A stretch of 64,000 nucleotides of DNA from Pseudonocardia cypriaca (GCF_006717045.1 NZ_VFPH01000002.1:1178001-1242000), one strand, 5' to 3'; positions 16,898 to 24,874 are shown, counted from the first letter of the stretch. Notes: a model not told the origin generated them from the letters alone. Translations and numbers: made by a program.

Positions 16898-17628
16898 GCC
16901 CCGCGCTGCGGGCCCGGCTGCGCGCGGGCGAGCGGGTGGCCGGTGGGCTGGTGCGGATGCCGTGCGAGGAGCTCGTGGAGATGCTCGCCGTCGCCGGGCT
17001 GGACTTCGTGCTGATCGACTGCGAGCACGGGCCCGCCGACGTCGTCGAGCTGCGCCGGCACATCGCCTACGCCGACGCGCACGCGCTGCCGGTGCTCGTC
17101 CGGATCGGCGAAGGCGAGAACCACCTCGCGCAGCGCGCCCTCGACCAGGGAGCGCAGGGGATCGTCGCGCCGCACGTCGAGTCCGCCGCCGATGCCGCCG
17201 CCCTCGTGCAGGCCCTGCACTACCCGCCGCGGGGCGCCCGGGGCTTCGCCACCTACCCCCGCGCCGGGCTGTTCGGCACGGTGCCGGCGGCCGAGCACCG
17301 GGCTGCGGCGGCGGAGACCACCCTGGTGATCGCCATGCTCGAGTCGCCCGCCGCGATCCGCGCCGCCGGCGAGATCGTCGGCGTCGACGGGATCGACGGC
17401 TGGCTGGTCGGTGTCGCCGACCTCGCCGCGTCCCGGAGCCCGGACGACCCGACCGTCGAGGAGCTGCTCGCCGAGGTCCGCCGCGACCCGGCCGTGGCCG
17501 GCGCGGTCCGGGCCGACCTGGCCACCAGCGCCGAGGCCGCCGCGGCGTCCTTCGCCGACGGGGCGCAACTGGTGGTGCACAACATCACGCACGTGCTGAT
17601 GGAGGCCCTGCGCCCCCTGCGCGCCTGA
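16894..17628 (+). CDS. HpcH/HpaI-type class II aldolase
   Basis: A 244-residue (beta/alpha)8 aldolase. Key elements are FVLIDCEHGP at residues 38-47, VRIGEG with the catalytic Arg, the RGARGF loop near 113, the metal-binding Glu in AMLESPAAI and the Asp in LVGVADLAAS. The family cleaves 4-hydroxy-2-oxo acids to pyruvate and an aldehyde, using a divalent metal. ATG 16894 overlaps the SDR stop. In context it would provide the C-C cleavage step after dehydrogenation. Residue EGENH replaces the usual PxxD after the Arg, suggesting a non-standard substrate. Confidence 0.85.
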   Translation: MSPALRARLRAGERVAGGLVRMPCEELVEMLAVAGLDFVLIDCEHGPADVVELRRHIAYADAHALPVLVRIGEGENHLAQRALDQGAQGIVAPHVESAADAAALVQALHYPPRGARGFATYPRAGLFGTVPAAEHRAAAAETTLVIAMLESPAAIRAAGEIVGVDGIDGWLVGVADLAASRSPDDPTVEELLAEVRRDPAVAGAVRADLATSAEAAAASFADGAQLVVHNITHVLMEALRPLRA

Positions 17629-17644
17629 GGCCTCCGCTCCCGGA

Positions 17645-17699
17645 TGTCAGCAAAGCCACTTTCATGACGTCTCGTGACGTGAAAGTGGCTTTGCTGACA
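17645..17699. repeat. Perfect palindromic element, AAAGCCAC core, likely bidirectional terminator
   Basis: TGTCAGCAAAGCCACTTTC (17645-17663) and its exact inverse (17681-17699) form a 19-bp stem. The element lies between the convergent aldolase and alpha/beta hydrolase genes. There is no T-run. The core AAAGCCAC/GTGGCTTT is shared with 10560-10624, marking a dispersed palindrome family. Confidence 0.85.
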
Positions 17700-17720
17700 C
17701 AGGCCGGGGCGGGGCGCACC

Positions 17721-18383
17721 TCAGCTCGCCCGCCAGGTCCCCAATGCTTCGGCTACCCGGGCCGGGGCCTCCAGCGGCATGAGGTGGCCGACGCCGGCGA
17801 CGACCTCCAGCCTGGCCCCGGGAACCAGCGCGGCGATCTCCTCGTGCCGGTCCGGCGGGCAGAGCCGGTCCTGCGCCCCGGCGAGCACGAGGGTGGGCAC
17901 CCGCACATCCGCGAGGCCGGGGCGTTCGTCGATGCGGGTGGCCTGGGCGGCGAGCTGCCGGTCGAACGCCGCGGTGCCGACATCGTCGGCCATGGCGAGG
18001 GCCGTCTCGTCGTGGGTGCGGTCGTGGAGGAGCAGCGGGAGCAGGTCGCGCTGCAGGTCGCGGGCCCGCCGGCCGGCGGCGAGGCCGGAGCGCGCGGTCG
18101 CCCAACCCTCGTACTGGGCGGGGGTCGGGCCGCGGGCGTTCGTCGCCAGCAGCGCCAGCCGCGTCACCCGCTCCGGCGCCCGCCGCACCAGCGCCATCGC
18201 CACGATCCCGCCGAGCGAGAGGCCGGCCAGCGCGAACCGCGGGGGCAGCACGTCCAGGAGGGCGTCGACGCAGCCGTCGATGCTGGGCCGGTCGAGCGTC
18301 CCGTGCACGACCGGCACGTCCGGCAGCGCGGAGCACCACAGCCGCGGCGAGCAGCCCATGCCCGGCAGGACGACCAGCGTCAC
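17721..18383 (-). CDS. Alpha/beta-fold hydrolase
   Basis: A 220-residue hydrolase. Recognisable are the oxyanion region LVVLPGMGCSPRLW, the nucleophile elbow LAGLSLGGIVAMAL (GLSLGG), an acid in LAGAQDRLCPP and the catalytic His in VAGVGHLMPLEAP. Resembles 3-oxoadipate enol-lactonase/carboxylesterase types. GTG 18383 overlaps the permease stop by four bases, making it the last gene of the second HisD-ABC operon. It may release the substrate from an ester or lactone after import. Confidence 0.85.
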   Translation of the reverse strand: MTLVVLPGMGCSPRLWCSALPDVPVVHGTLDRPSIDGCVDALLDVLPPRFALAGLSLGGIVAMALVRRAPERVTRLALLATNARGPTPAQYEGWATARSGLAAGRRARDLQRDLLPLLLHDRTHDETALAMADDVGTAAFDRQLAAQATRIDERPGLADVRVPTLVLAGAQDRLCPPDRHEEIAALVPGARLEVVAGVGHLMPLEAPARVAEALGTWRAS

Positions 18384-19273
18384 CCCTTGACCGACCCGGA
18401 GCTGAGGCCGGCCACCAGGTAGCGCTGCGCGATGAACGCGAACGCGACCACCGGCAGCGTCAGCAGCATCGCCGCGGCCCCGGCCTGCTGCAGCATCGGC
18501 AGCGTCTGGCCGAGCTGGGTGGCGATGAAGACCGGCACGGTGCGGGCGGAGACGTCGGTGAGGATGTTCGCGGTGAGGTACTCCTGGAACGCGAACAGGA
18601 AGACGAAGATCCCGGCGGTCAGGATGCCCGGACCCATCAGCGGGATCATCACCCGGCGCAGGATCCCGAACCGGCTGCAGCCGTCGATCATCGCGGCCTC
18701 GTCGAGCTCCTTGGGGATCTCGGCGAAGAAGTTGCGCAGCAGCCAGATGCTGAACGGCTGGTTGATCGCGACCAGCGCTGCCGCCACCGCGAAGGTGGTG
18801 TCGTAGATCCCGAGCGCGCGGGAGATGTCGTACATCGGCAGCACCACCGAGAACCGCGGAAGCGCCCGGAACACCAGTGCGGCGATGAGCAGCACCGCGC
18901 TGATCCAGCCGGGGAACCGCGACAGCGCGTACGCGGCGGGCAGCCCGATCACCAGCGCCGCCACCGTGGAGAGCAGCGCCACGATCAGGGTGTTGATCAG
19001 GTACTGGTAGAAGAGCGTGGTCTGCCAGAGGTCGACGAACGCGGTGAGCGTGGGCTCGTAGAAGAACACCGGTGGGTCGAGGAACGCCACGTCGGTGGGC
19101 TTCGTGACCGTCATCGCGGTCCACAGCACCGGGCTGAGCATCGCCCAGCACACGAGCACGAGGATCCCGCCGACGAGGTAGGTCGAGCCCTTCCGGCGGC
19201 GCTTCGGCCGCGGCGGGGCGGGCGGCGGCGGCGCCTGCGTCGCGGCCGTCGCCTTCTCCTGAACGACGCTCAT
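18380..19273 (-). CDS. ABC sugar-type importer permease, MalG-like
   Basis: A 297-residue inner-membrane permease of the CUT1 class with six predicted helices after a basic, Pro-rich N-terminal tail (residues 1-28). The EAA loop that docks the ATPase is ELDEAAMIDGCSRFGILRR, followed by PLMGPG. The start ATG overlaps the stop of the MalF-like permease; the hydrolase start overlaps its stop. No ATPase gene is present in the window, as is usual for actinobacterial CUT1 importers served by a shared MsiK-type ATPase. Confidence 0.9.
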   Translation of the reverse strand: MSVVQEKATAATQAPPPPAPPRPKRRRKGSTYLVGGILVLVCWAMLSPVLWTAMTVTKPTDVAFLDPPVFFYEPTLTAFVDLWQTTLFYQYLINTLIVALLSTVAALVIGLPAAYALSRFPGWISAVLLIAALVFRALPRFSVVLPMYDISRALGIYDTTFAVAAALVAINQPFSIWLLRNFFAEIPKELDEAAMIDGCSRFGILRRVMIPLMGPGILTAGIFVFLFAFQEYLTANILTDVSARTVPVFIATQLGQTLPMLQQAGAAAMLLTLPVVAFAFIAQRYLVAGLSSGSVKG

Positions 19274-20139
19274 GCCTGCCTGGCCTCCTTCGCGATGCCC
19301 CGGATGAAGGGGAAGAGCATGAGCACGATCAGCAGGATCAGCAGCACGTTCACCGCGCTGCCGAGCCCGAGCTGCTGGCCGCCGTCCTGGAAGGCCACGT
19401 TGAAGATGTAGAGCATGATCGACTCGTTACCGAGCTGGACCGCCTGCGGCGAGAGCGCGACGAGCTGGTCGAACGTCCGCAGGATGTCCATGATCGAGAT
19501 GATCGCGACGAAACCCAGCACACCGCGGATGCTCGGGATGATCACGCTCCAGTGCGTGCGGACGGCGGAGGCACCGTCGATGCGCGCCGCCTCGAGCAGC
19601 TCGCCGGGCACGCCCTGCAGCCCCGCGATGATCACGAGCATCGCGAACGGCAGCATGAACCAGATCGTGTTGAGCGCGACGATGACCCGGTTCGGCCACG
19701 GGTCGGTGAACCAGAGCACCTCCTGGCCGGTGACGAGCGTGACCAGGTGGTCGACCACGCCGCCGAAGTTGGCGTCGAAGAGCCAGGAGAACATCGCGCC
19801 GCCCACCACGTGCGGGATCACGTAGGAGATCAGCAGGATGCCCAGCACCCACGGCTTGGACCGGCCGAGGCCGTTCACCATCACCGCGAGCAGGTAGCCG
19901 CCGACGAGCAGGGCCGCGGTGACGGCCAGCGTGAGCCCGACGGTGAACAGCACCGCCTGCCCGAGCCGCGGGTCGGTCAGCGCGGCGCCGTAGTTGGCGA
20001 GGCCGACGAACGTGCCGGCCTCGCCGTAGTTCACGCGCTCGAGGCTCCACTCGAGCGTCCGGTAGAGCGGCAGCACGAGCAGGCCGCCCATGACGAGCAC
20101 GCTCGGGGTCACGAGCGCCAGGAACTCCCGCCGCCGCAT
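19270..20139 (-). CDS. ABC sugar-type importer permease, MalF-like
   Basis: A 289-residue CUT1 permease with six helices. The EAA motif ELLEAARIDGASAVRTHW is followed by PSIRG. The short N-terminus (MRRREFLALVTPSVLVM) leads directly into helix 1. It overlaps the MalG-like gene by four bases and lies 24 bp after the binding-protein gene. Together they form the translocation channel for an unidentified polyol, sugar or sugar-acid-like substrate. Confidence 0.9.
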   Translation of the reverse strand: MRRREFLALVTPSVLVMGGLLVLPLYRTLEWSLERVNYGEAGTFVGLANYGAALTDPRLGQAVLFTVGLTLAVTAALLVGGYLLAVMVNGLGRSKPWVLGILLISYVIPHVVGGAMFSWLFDANFGGVVDHLVTLVTGQEVLWFTDPWPNRVIVALNTIWFMLPFAMLVIIAGLQGVPGELLEAARIDGASAVRTHWSVIIPSIRGVLGFVAIISIMDILRTFDQLVALSPQAVQLGNESIMLYIFNVAFQDGGQQLGLGSAVNVLLILLIVLMLFPFIRGIAKEARQA

Positions 20140-20163
20140 GACGTCACCTCCCCTGTCGGTCGG

Positions 20164-21480
20164 TCACGGCTGGTACTCGGCCAGGATCTCGGTGGCGATC
20201 TCCTGCATCCGCGCGGTGCCCTCCGCCACCGGCACGGCGCCGGTGATCACGTCGGCCACCACGGACCGGGTGTCGTTGCCGATGCGCGCGGTCCACGGGT
20301 ACGGCTCCGCGGGCGGGGCCTTGCCGATCGACTGCTGGGCCGCTGCGGCGTACGGGCTGCTCTCGGGCGTGACGATGCCCTCGCGGGCGGGGAACGCGGC
20401 CGGGACCGACGCGCGCGATGCGTCCACGCTCACCGCCGAGGCGATCATCTCGAACAACAGCGCCTTGTCCGCCTTCGTGTTGGTCGGGATCGACCAGCCG
20501 TCCACCGAGAGCACGTTGTAGAGGGTGTCAGCACCCCCGACCGACGGCGGAGGCGCGAAGGCGAACTGGCCGGCGAACCGGCTGTTGGACGGCTGCGACA
20601 GGTCGTTCATCCGGCCCGAGAACATGATCGCGATCGCGGCCGAGCCGTTGTACATCTGCTGCTGCACTCGCGGCTGGTCGAACGTGGTGACCTGCGGGTC
20701 CATGAACGGCAGCAGGGACCGCAGCTCCTCGAACGCCTGCGCCGCCTCCGGCCGGTCGAAGTTCGGACGCATCGCGGCGGCGTCGACGTAGTCGACACCG
20801 AGCGAGCCGAGCGCCGCGTCGTAGGCCGTGGAGATGTCGGCGCTGGCGAGCAGCGGCAGCGCGACCGGGTACTTGATCTCGCCGGCCTGCTGGATCTTCG
20901 CCGCCACGTCGCGCAGCTCGGCGAACGTGGTGGGCGGCTGCAGCCCGAGGGCGTCGAGGACGTCCTTGCGGTAGGCCATGACGTACATCTGCGCCTGCAT
21001 CGGCAGCCCGTAGAGCTTGCCGTCGTAGGACAGGGCCTTGCGCATGTCGGCGTTGATGTCGCCGAGCGCGTACTCCTGGTCGAACTGAGCCACCAGGTCG
21101 TCGAGCGGCTGCAGCTTCTGTTGCGACGCGTACTGCGGCACCACGTAGGAGTAGGTCTCGACGATGTCGTAGGTGCCGGAGTCGCCTGCGAGCGTCGCCG
21201 TGGTCTTCTGCACCTGCCCGCCGAAGTCGATGGGCTCGTGGTTGAGCGTCACGCCGTTCTTGGAGCAGCTCTTGACCATCGTGTTCGTGAACGGGTCGAT
21301 GGCCGAGGAGTTGTAGGCGAGCACGTTGACCGTGACCGGCTGCGGCGGTGCGGGGAGGTCGCACGCGACCTCGGTGGCGGACTGGTCGGCGGTGCGCGAG
21401 CCGGCTCCGCAGGCCGTCACGGCGAGCGCGGCGGCCAGCGCGACGGCGGTGGCGCGCAGCACGGTGGTGGGCGTGGGCAT
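20164..21480 (-). CDS. Extracellular solute-binding lipoprotein (family 1)
   Basis: A 438-residue substrate receptor of the CUT1 importer. The signal peptide has a lipobox ending VTAC, so the mature protein should be lipid-anchored at Cys24. The family-1 fold is supported by KLYGLPMQAQMYVMAYRKDVLDALG, typical of MalE-like ligand-cleft lids, and the helical C-terminus. It starts 11 bp after the second HisD gene. A CATACG palindrome lies 41 bases upstream, within the end of that gene. The ligand is unknown. Confidence 0.9.
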   Translation of the reverse strand: MPTPTTVLRATAVALAAALAVTACGAGSRTADQSATEVACDLPAPPQPVTVNVLAYNSSAIDPFTNTMVKSCSKNGVTLNHEPIDFGGQVQKTTATLAGDSGTYDIVETYSYVVPQYASQQKLQPLDDLVAQFDQEYALGDINADMRKALSYDGKLYGLPMQAQMYVMAYRKDVLDALGLQPPTTFAELRDVAAKIQQAGEIKYPVALPLLASADISTAYDAALGSLGVDYVDAAAMRPNFDRPEAAQAFEELRSLLPFMDPQVTTFDQPRVQQQMYNGSAAIAIMFSGRMNDLSQPSNSRFAGQFAFAPPPSVGGADTLYNVLSVDGWSIPTNTKADKALLFEMIASAVSVDASRASVPAAFPAREGIVTPESSPYAAAAQQSIGKAPPAEPYPWTARIGNDTRSVVADVITGAVPVAEGTARMQEIATEILAEYQP

Positions 21481-21490
21481 GGTTCGGTTC

Positions 21491-22870
21491 CTACCGTCCG
21501 GTCTGGGTGGTGGTCAGTTGTTCATACGCATGCATTGAGTCGGAGACGTCGGCCTCCGCGATCATGTCGAGGCGGAGCTGGGCACTGTCGCGGTGACCGA
21601 CGAGCGCCTCGAAGTGGGAGACGGCCACGGTGGGCTCGGCCTGCGTGCGCGTGGCCTCGCGCGTGGCGCGCTGGTAGGTGAGCTGCTTGAGGAACCCGGC
21701 AACCGACAGCCCGCCGGTGTGCTTGGCGCCGCGAGCGGTGGGCAGCACGTGGTTGGTACCCGACATGCCCTTGTCCGCGTACACCACCGTCGACCAGGTG
21801 CCGAGGAACAGCGACCCGTAGTTGTGCAGGGCCCCGAGCCACCAGTCCAGGTCCTCGGCCAGCACCTCCAGGTGCTCAGGCGCGAGCAGGTCCATCGCGG
21901 CAGCTGCGGTCTCCCGGTCGGCGGCGAGGTACACCGAGCCGTGGTCGCGCCACGCGGCTCCGGCGATCTCCCGCGTGGCGAGGCCCGCCAGCTGCCGCTC
22001 GACCTCGACGGGCACCTCGGCGGCGAGCCGCTCGGAGGTCGTGATCAGGCACGCGGGCGACGTGGGCCCGTGCTCGGCCTGCGCGAGCAGGTCGGCGGCC
22101 ACGACCGCGGCGTCGGCGGTGTCGTCGGCGAGCACCGCGACCTCGGACGGGCCGGCCAGCACGTCGATCCCGACCCGCCCGTAGAGCTGCCGCTTCGCTT
22201 CAGCGACGTAGGCGTTCCCGGCGCCGACCAGCATGTCCGCCGGCTCGCCGTCCAACAGGCCGAAGGCCATCGCGGCCAGTGCCTGCACGCCGCCGACGGC
22301 GTAGACCGCCTCCGCGCCGCTCACCTGGGCCGCGTACAGCACGGCCGGGTGCGGGCGGCCGTTCAGCGAAGGCGGCGTGCACGTCACGACGTTCGGCACG
22401 CCGGCGACCCGCGCGACGCCGACCGTCATGAACGCGCTCGCGAGCAGCGGGAACCGCCCGGCGGGCAGGTACGCGCCCACGTTCTGCACCGGCACGAACT
22501 TCTGCCCGCACACGACGCCGGGCACGACCTCGTCCTCGAAGTCCTGCAGCCGCGCCCGCTGCATCGCGGCGAAGCGCTTGGTGCGCTCGGCACCGGTGTC
22601 GAGCGCCGCGCGCACGGCCGCGGGCACCTGGTCGGCAGCCCTGGCCAGCTCCGCGTCGGGGACCCGCAGGTCGGTGCCGGTGAAGCCGTCGAGCCGCGCG
22701 GCGTAGTCGAGCACTGCGGGCATGCCCTCGCGCTCGATGCGTACGAGCATCTCCGACACCGTCGCGACGACCGCGGGATCGCGCTCGGCGGGCCGGTCCG
22801 GGCCCACCGGCTCCTTCACGACGCGAATGCGGTCGCCGACCCTGCGCTTGTCCCGATCCGTGAGGTGCAT
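21491..22870 (-). CDS. Second histidinol dehydrogenase-family dehydrogenase
   Basis: A 459-residue HisD-fold dehydrogenase paralogous to the one at 14832. Zinc and catalytic positions are intact: LLAQAEHGPTSP, PEHLEVLAEDL, ADKGMSGTNHVLPT and ALVGHRDSAQL. It differs in YLPAGRFPLLASAFM and in an N-terminal extension (RIRVVKEPVGPDRP). Biosynthetic HisD is less likely because it heads an ABC-import operon under a catabolic operator. ATG 22870 is chosen: TTGCCA (22906-22901), 18 bp, TAGTGT (22882-22877) would place the transcript start on this ATG. ATG 22876 is the alternative. Confidence 0.82.
   Translation of the reverse strand: MHLTDRDKRRVGDRIRVVKEPVGPDRPAERDPAVVATVSEMLVRIEREGMPAVLDYAARLDGFTGTDLRVPDAELARAADQVPAAVRAALDTGAERTKRFAAMQRARLQDFEDEVVPGVVCGQKFVPVQNVGAYLPAGRFPLLASAFMTVGVARVAGVPNVVTCTPPSLNGRPHPAVLYAAQVSGAEAVYAVGGVQALAAMAFGLLDGEPADMLVGAGNAYVAEAKRQLYGRVGIDVLAGPSEVAVLADDTADAAVVAADLLAQAEHGPTSPACLITTSERLAAEVPVEVERQLAGLATREIAGAAWRDHGSVYLAADRETAAAAMDLLAPEHLEVLAEDLDWWLGALHNYGSLFLGTWSTVVYADKGMSGTNHVLPTARGAKHTGGLSVAGFLKQLTYQRATREATRTQAEPTVAVSHFEALVGHRDSAQLRLDMIAEADVSDSMHAYEQLTTTQTGR
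21521..21534. promoter_or_regulatory. LacI-type operator (CATACG site 3), intragenic
   Basis: TTCATACGCATGCA contains CATACGCATG, one mismatch-free half-site pair around CG. It lies in the last codons of the second HisD gene, 41 bases before the solute-binding protein start. It could regulate an internal promoter of the importer or act as an auxiliary operator. Confidence 0.55.
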
Positions 22871-22906
22871 ACGCATACACTAAGGATCGACGTCACTCCG
22901 TGGCAA
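22866..22906 (-). promoter_or_regulatory. Promoter and CATACG operator (site 4) of the HisD2-ABC operon
   Basis: TTGCCA (22906-22901) and TAGTGT (22882-22877) are 18 bp apart. The operator TGCATACGCATACA (22866-22879, plus strand) overlaps the -10 end and both candidate ATG codons, so a bound repressor would block initiation and the message would be leaderless. The 14-mer is identical, inverted, to the site before the NTF2-like gene. Confidence 0.75.
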
Positions 22907-22926
22907 GCGCGGGGGGCGAGTCGGGA

Positions 22927-22961
22927 GGCGGCGCCGATGCTCCACGGATCGGGTGCGGCGG
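22927..22961 (+). repeat. Copy of the nif3 3' end, direct repeat 1
   Basis: About 35 bp nearly identical, and in the same orientation, to 29142-29175, the last codons of the nif3-like gene. The first 21 bases are identical; then one substitution and one indel. Here it is non-coding debris reading APDPWSIGAA on the minus strand. The two copies bracket the 23-29 kb accessory segment. Confidence 0.7.
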
Positions 22962-23150
22962 AGCCACCGGTGCGGTAGGAGCCGAGAGGTCCGCACACCG
23001 TTGGCGTAGGCTCGACGTCGGGGGAGGTGGCTCCGACGAGCGATCAGCGGTTCGTGCTCGGAGCTCCCCGCCTGGCTCGCCGGCCGGAGCAGTAGCCACA
23101 CCGTCGCTCGTACTGACCTGCACGCCCCGGAAGCCGGGGTCCGCCACCAC

Positions 23151-23381
23151 ATGAGTCAGGAACAGCGCATTCCTCCGACCGATGCCCGACCCGTAGCGCC
23201 CTCCTCGTCCACCACCTCCGCTCCCGAGGTCGACACGGTCAGCTGTGCCGCATGTCCGCACGATCGGGATGCGCACGACGCGATCGGCACGAGGTTCTGC
23301 GCAGCGACGATCGCGGGCGCGGTGCCCCGGGGATGCGCCTGCGCCGGTGAAGCGCGGGGGCCCGTGCACCGGGCTCGTTGA
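23151..23381 (+). CDS. RGCVC-family small Cys-rich protein
   Basis: A 76-residue protein with SCAACPHDRDAHDAIGTRFCAAT and a C-terminal RGCACAG, the pattern of the actinobacterial RGCVC family (here RGCAC). The conserved Cys and His residues suggest metal binding. Function unknown. The N-terminal 30 residues are Pro/Ser/Thr-rich. Start ATG 23151 assumed; no strong ribosome site is visible, so the start is uncertain. Confidence 0.6.
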   Translation: MSQEQRIPPTDARPVAPSSSTTSAPEVDTVSCAACPHDRDAHDAIGTRFCAATIAGAVPRGCACAGEARGPVHRAR

Positions 23382-23501
23382 GCTCGACCCTCCCGCATCC
23401 ACCCAGGAGTGCCGGATGCGATCGCCGACCGGCAACTGCGGCTCGCCTGTCGAGACCGACGAGGGACACCGACGGGCCGCCGAACCCGGCGTAGCTCGGC
23501 G

Positions 23502-23720
23502 TCACCGCCCGGGTCGCTCCGCCTGGGCCTCGACGTCGTACAGCCGGAACATCTCTGCCGCGTCGGGCCCGTCGTAGACCGGCTGCCCGTTCGCGTCAGC
23601 GACGTGGTTCACCCCGTCGGACGGCTGGTTGCGCCACGGCAATGGGCTCTCGGAGTCCGGGATCTGCGCGGCTACAGGTGCATTTTTGCGGGTGATCCTC
23701 CTCTTCCCGCCGCTCCTCAT
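23502..23720 (-). CDS. Hypothetical small protein downstream of DUF6307
   Basis: A 72-residue basic-then-acidic protein starting MRSGGKRRITRKNAP. I do not recognise a family. ATG 23720 directly follows the TAG of the DUF6307 gene (23721-23723), and GGAGAAGG lies just upstream within that gene, supporting coupled translation. The overlapping plus-strand frame (23629-23850) has no comparable context. Confidence 0.5.
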   Translation of the reverse strand: MRSGGKRRITRKNAPVAAQIPDSESPLPWRNQPSDGVNHVADANGQPVYDGPDAAEMFRLYDVEAQAERPGR

Positions 23721-23882
23721 CTATCGCACCTTCTCCGGGATGTGGTCGATGGCGTACAGCACGTGCACCGCGAGGCTCGACGCATCCTTCTCGGTGAGCT
23801 TCGAGTTCTGCTTCAGGGCATCCGCGACGAGCCGGATGCGCTGCTCGTAGAGCGATACGTAGTTCGTGGCACTGTTTTCCAT
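23721..23882 (-). CDS. DUF6307-like very small protein
   Basis: A 53-residue protein beginning MENSATNYVSLYEQRIRL and ending AIDHIPEKVR, amphipathic and helical throughout. The YxSxYEQR start and HVLYAID..PEK end match the small actinobacterial DUF6307 family as I recall it. ATG 23882 has GGAGGAG eight bases upstream. It sits 28 bp downstream of DUF5994 and immediately before the 72-residue gene: a three-gene minus-strand operon of small accessory proteins. Confidence 0.65.
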   Translation of the reverse strand: MENSATNYVSLYEQRIRLVADALKQNSKLTEKDASSLAVHVLYAIDHIPEKVR

Positions 23883-23910
23883 GGTTCGACTCCTCCGTGA
23901 TTGGTGCAGA

Positions 23911-24360
23911 TCAGGAATCGGGAACGGGCTCGGGGAGCAGCAGCGCGTCCACCTGGTCGACGTTGCCCCGGTGTCCCGCCGCCATCAGCGCTGAGTGCGC
24001 GGCGTCTGGTGCGGCGTCCGGTGCTACGACCAGGAGCGTGACGCGGTGGGCTGCGCTGATGACGTCGATCGTGGCCGGGTGCTGGGACCGGTAGCCGGCG
24101 AGCCGGACGAGCCGACCGTCGAGCACGATCCTGCGCGGCGTGGGACCCCAGGTGTCGAGGTGGTAGCTCACGCTCTCGACGGGACCCAGCCGGACCGCGA
24201 GCACGGCCAGCAGTTCCGGCAGCTCGGCCGGAAGGTCACGCGACCTGGGCCACCATCCACCGTCGACGAAACCGGTGACCGGTCCGCGCGGTTTCAACCG
24301 CAGCCGGAGGTGCTGATGGTCGTCGATCGACGGGGTATTCGTGGTGGCAGCCGACGTCAT
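23911..24360 (-). CDS. DUF5994 family protein
   Basis: A 149-residue protein with LRLRLKPRGPVTGFVDGGWW, PRSRDLPAELPELLAVLAVRLGP and YRSQHPATIDVIS, the actinobacterial DUF5994 pattern. No catalytic motif or membrane segment is seen. ATG 24360 has GGAG eight bases upstream; the longer frame to 24453 has none. DUF5994 genes typically sit with GAF/ANTAR and anti-sigma genes in actinobacteria, as here. Function unknown. Confidence 0.75.
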   Translation of the reverse strand: MTSAATTNTPSIDDHQHLRLRLKPRGPVTGFVDGGWWPRSRDLPAELPELLAVLAVRLGPVESVSYHLDTWGPTPRRIVLDGRLVRLAGYRSQHPATIDVISAAHRVTLLVVAPDAAPDAAHSALMAAGHRGNVDQVDALLLPEPVPDS

Positions 24361-24874
24361 GTCGGTGCTCCGTCCTCGGACGTGAACGTCCGCATGGCCT
24401 TTCGCCGAGGACGAGATGGGCTCGAGCGCCCCTGTACTCACTGAACCCGACAAGCGTCACGATACACCCGCCGAACCCTCGGGATCGCCGATTCGGCTGC
24501 TTTTCTGGAGCGTCGTCGCCCGCGTTCCTCGCGGTGGCCGAACTCGACGAATTCACTCGCGAAGCCACCGGGCGAGCCGTGCCGCCAGCGGCCGGGGAAC
24601 GACGCCGGCGCCTCCCCACCTCCGTGCTCGCCATCGTGTGCTTCCCCACCTCGGGTGGAAGATCCCGGCGCCGCACCGTAAGGTCTACGTCGTAGCGCTA
24701 GATCGTAGCGTCAGCTGTAGCACTACACCGTCGATCCCCAGGTACTCCTGGTAGGGGACGCCCCGGACACCCGCGGATGCCGTCCCGCCGCAGGGCCTCA
24801 CGAACGGCCCACGCCGCCGCCCGGACCAGCGCGGCACCACCGCTCGCACGTCCGACACTCCTAGGAGAACCCCA
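24361..24874. other. Intergenic region upstream of desaturase with direct repeat
   Basis: A 514-bp stretch between divergent DUF5994 and desaturase genes with no convincing gene. It contains TCGTAGCG twice (24690-24697 and 24703-24710, 13 bp apart) followed by AGCTGTAGCACTACA, a cluster of GTAGC half-sites that could bind a regulator of the desaturase. Otherwise I see only spurious frames. Confidence 0.5.

Noticed and set aside
23629..23850. Plus-strand 73-codon frame
   Set aside because: Opposite to the DUF6307/72-residue operon, which has good ribosome sites and family similarity.
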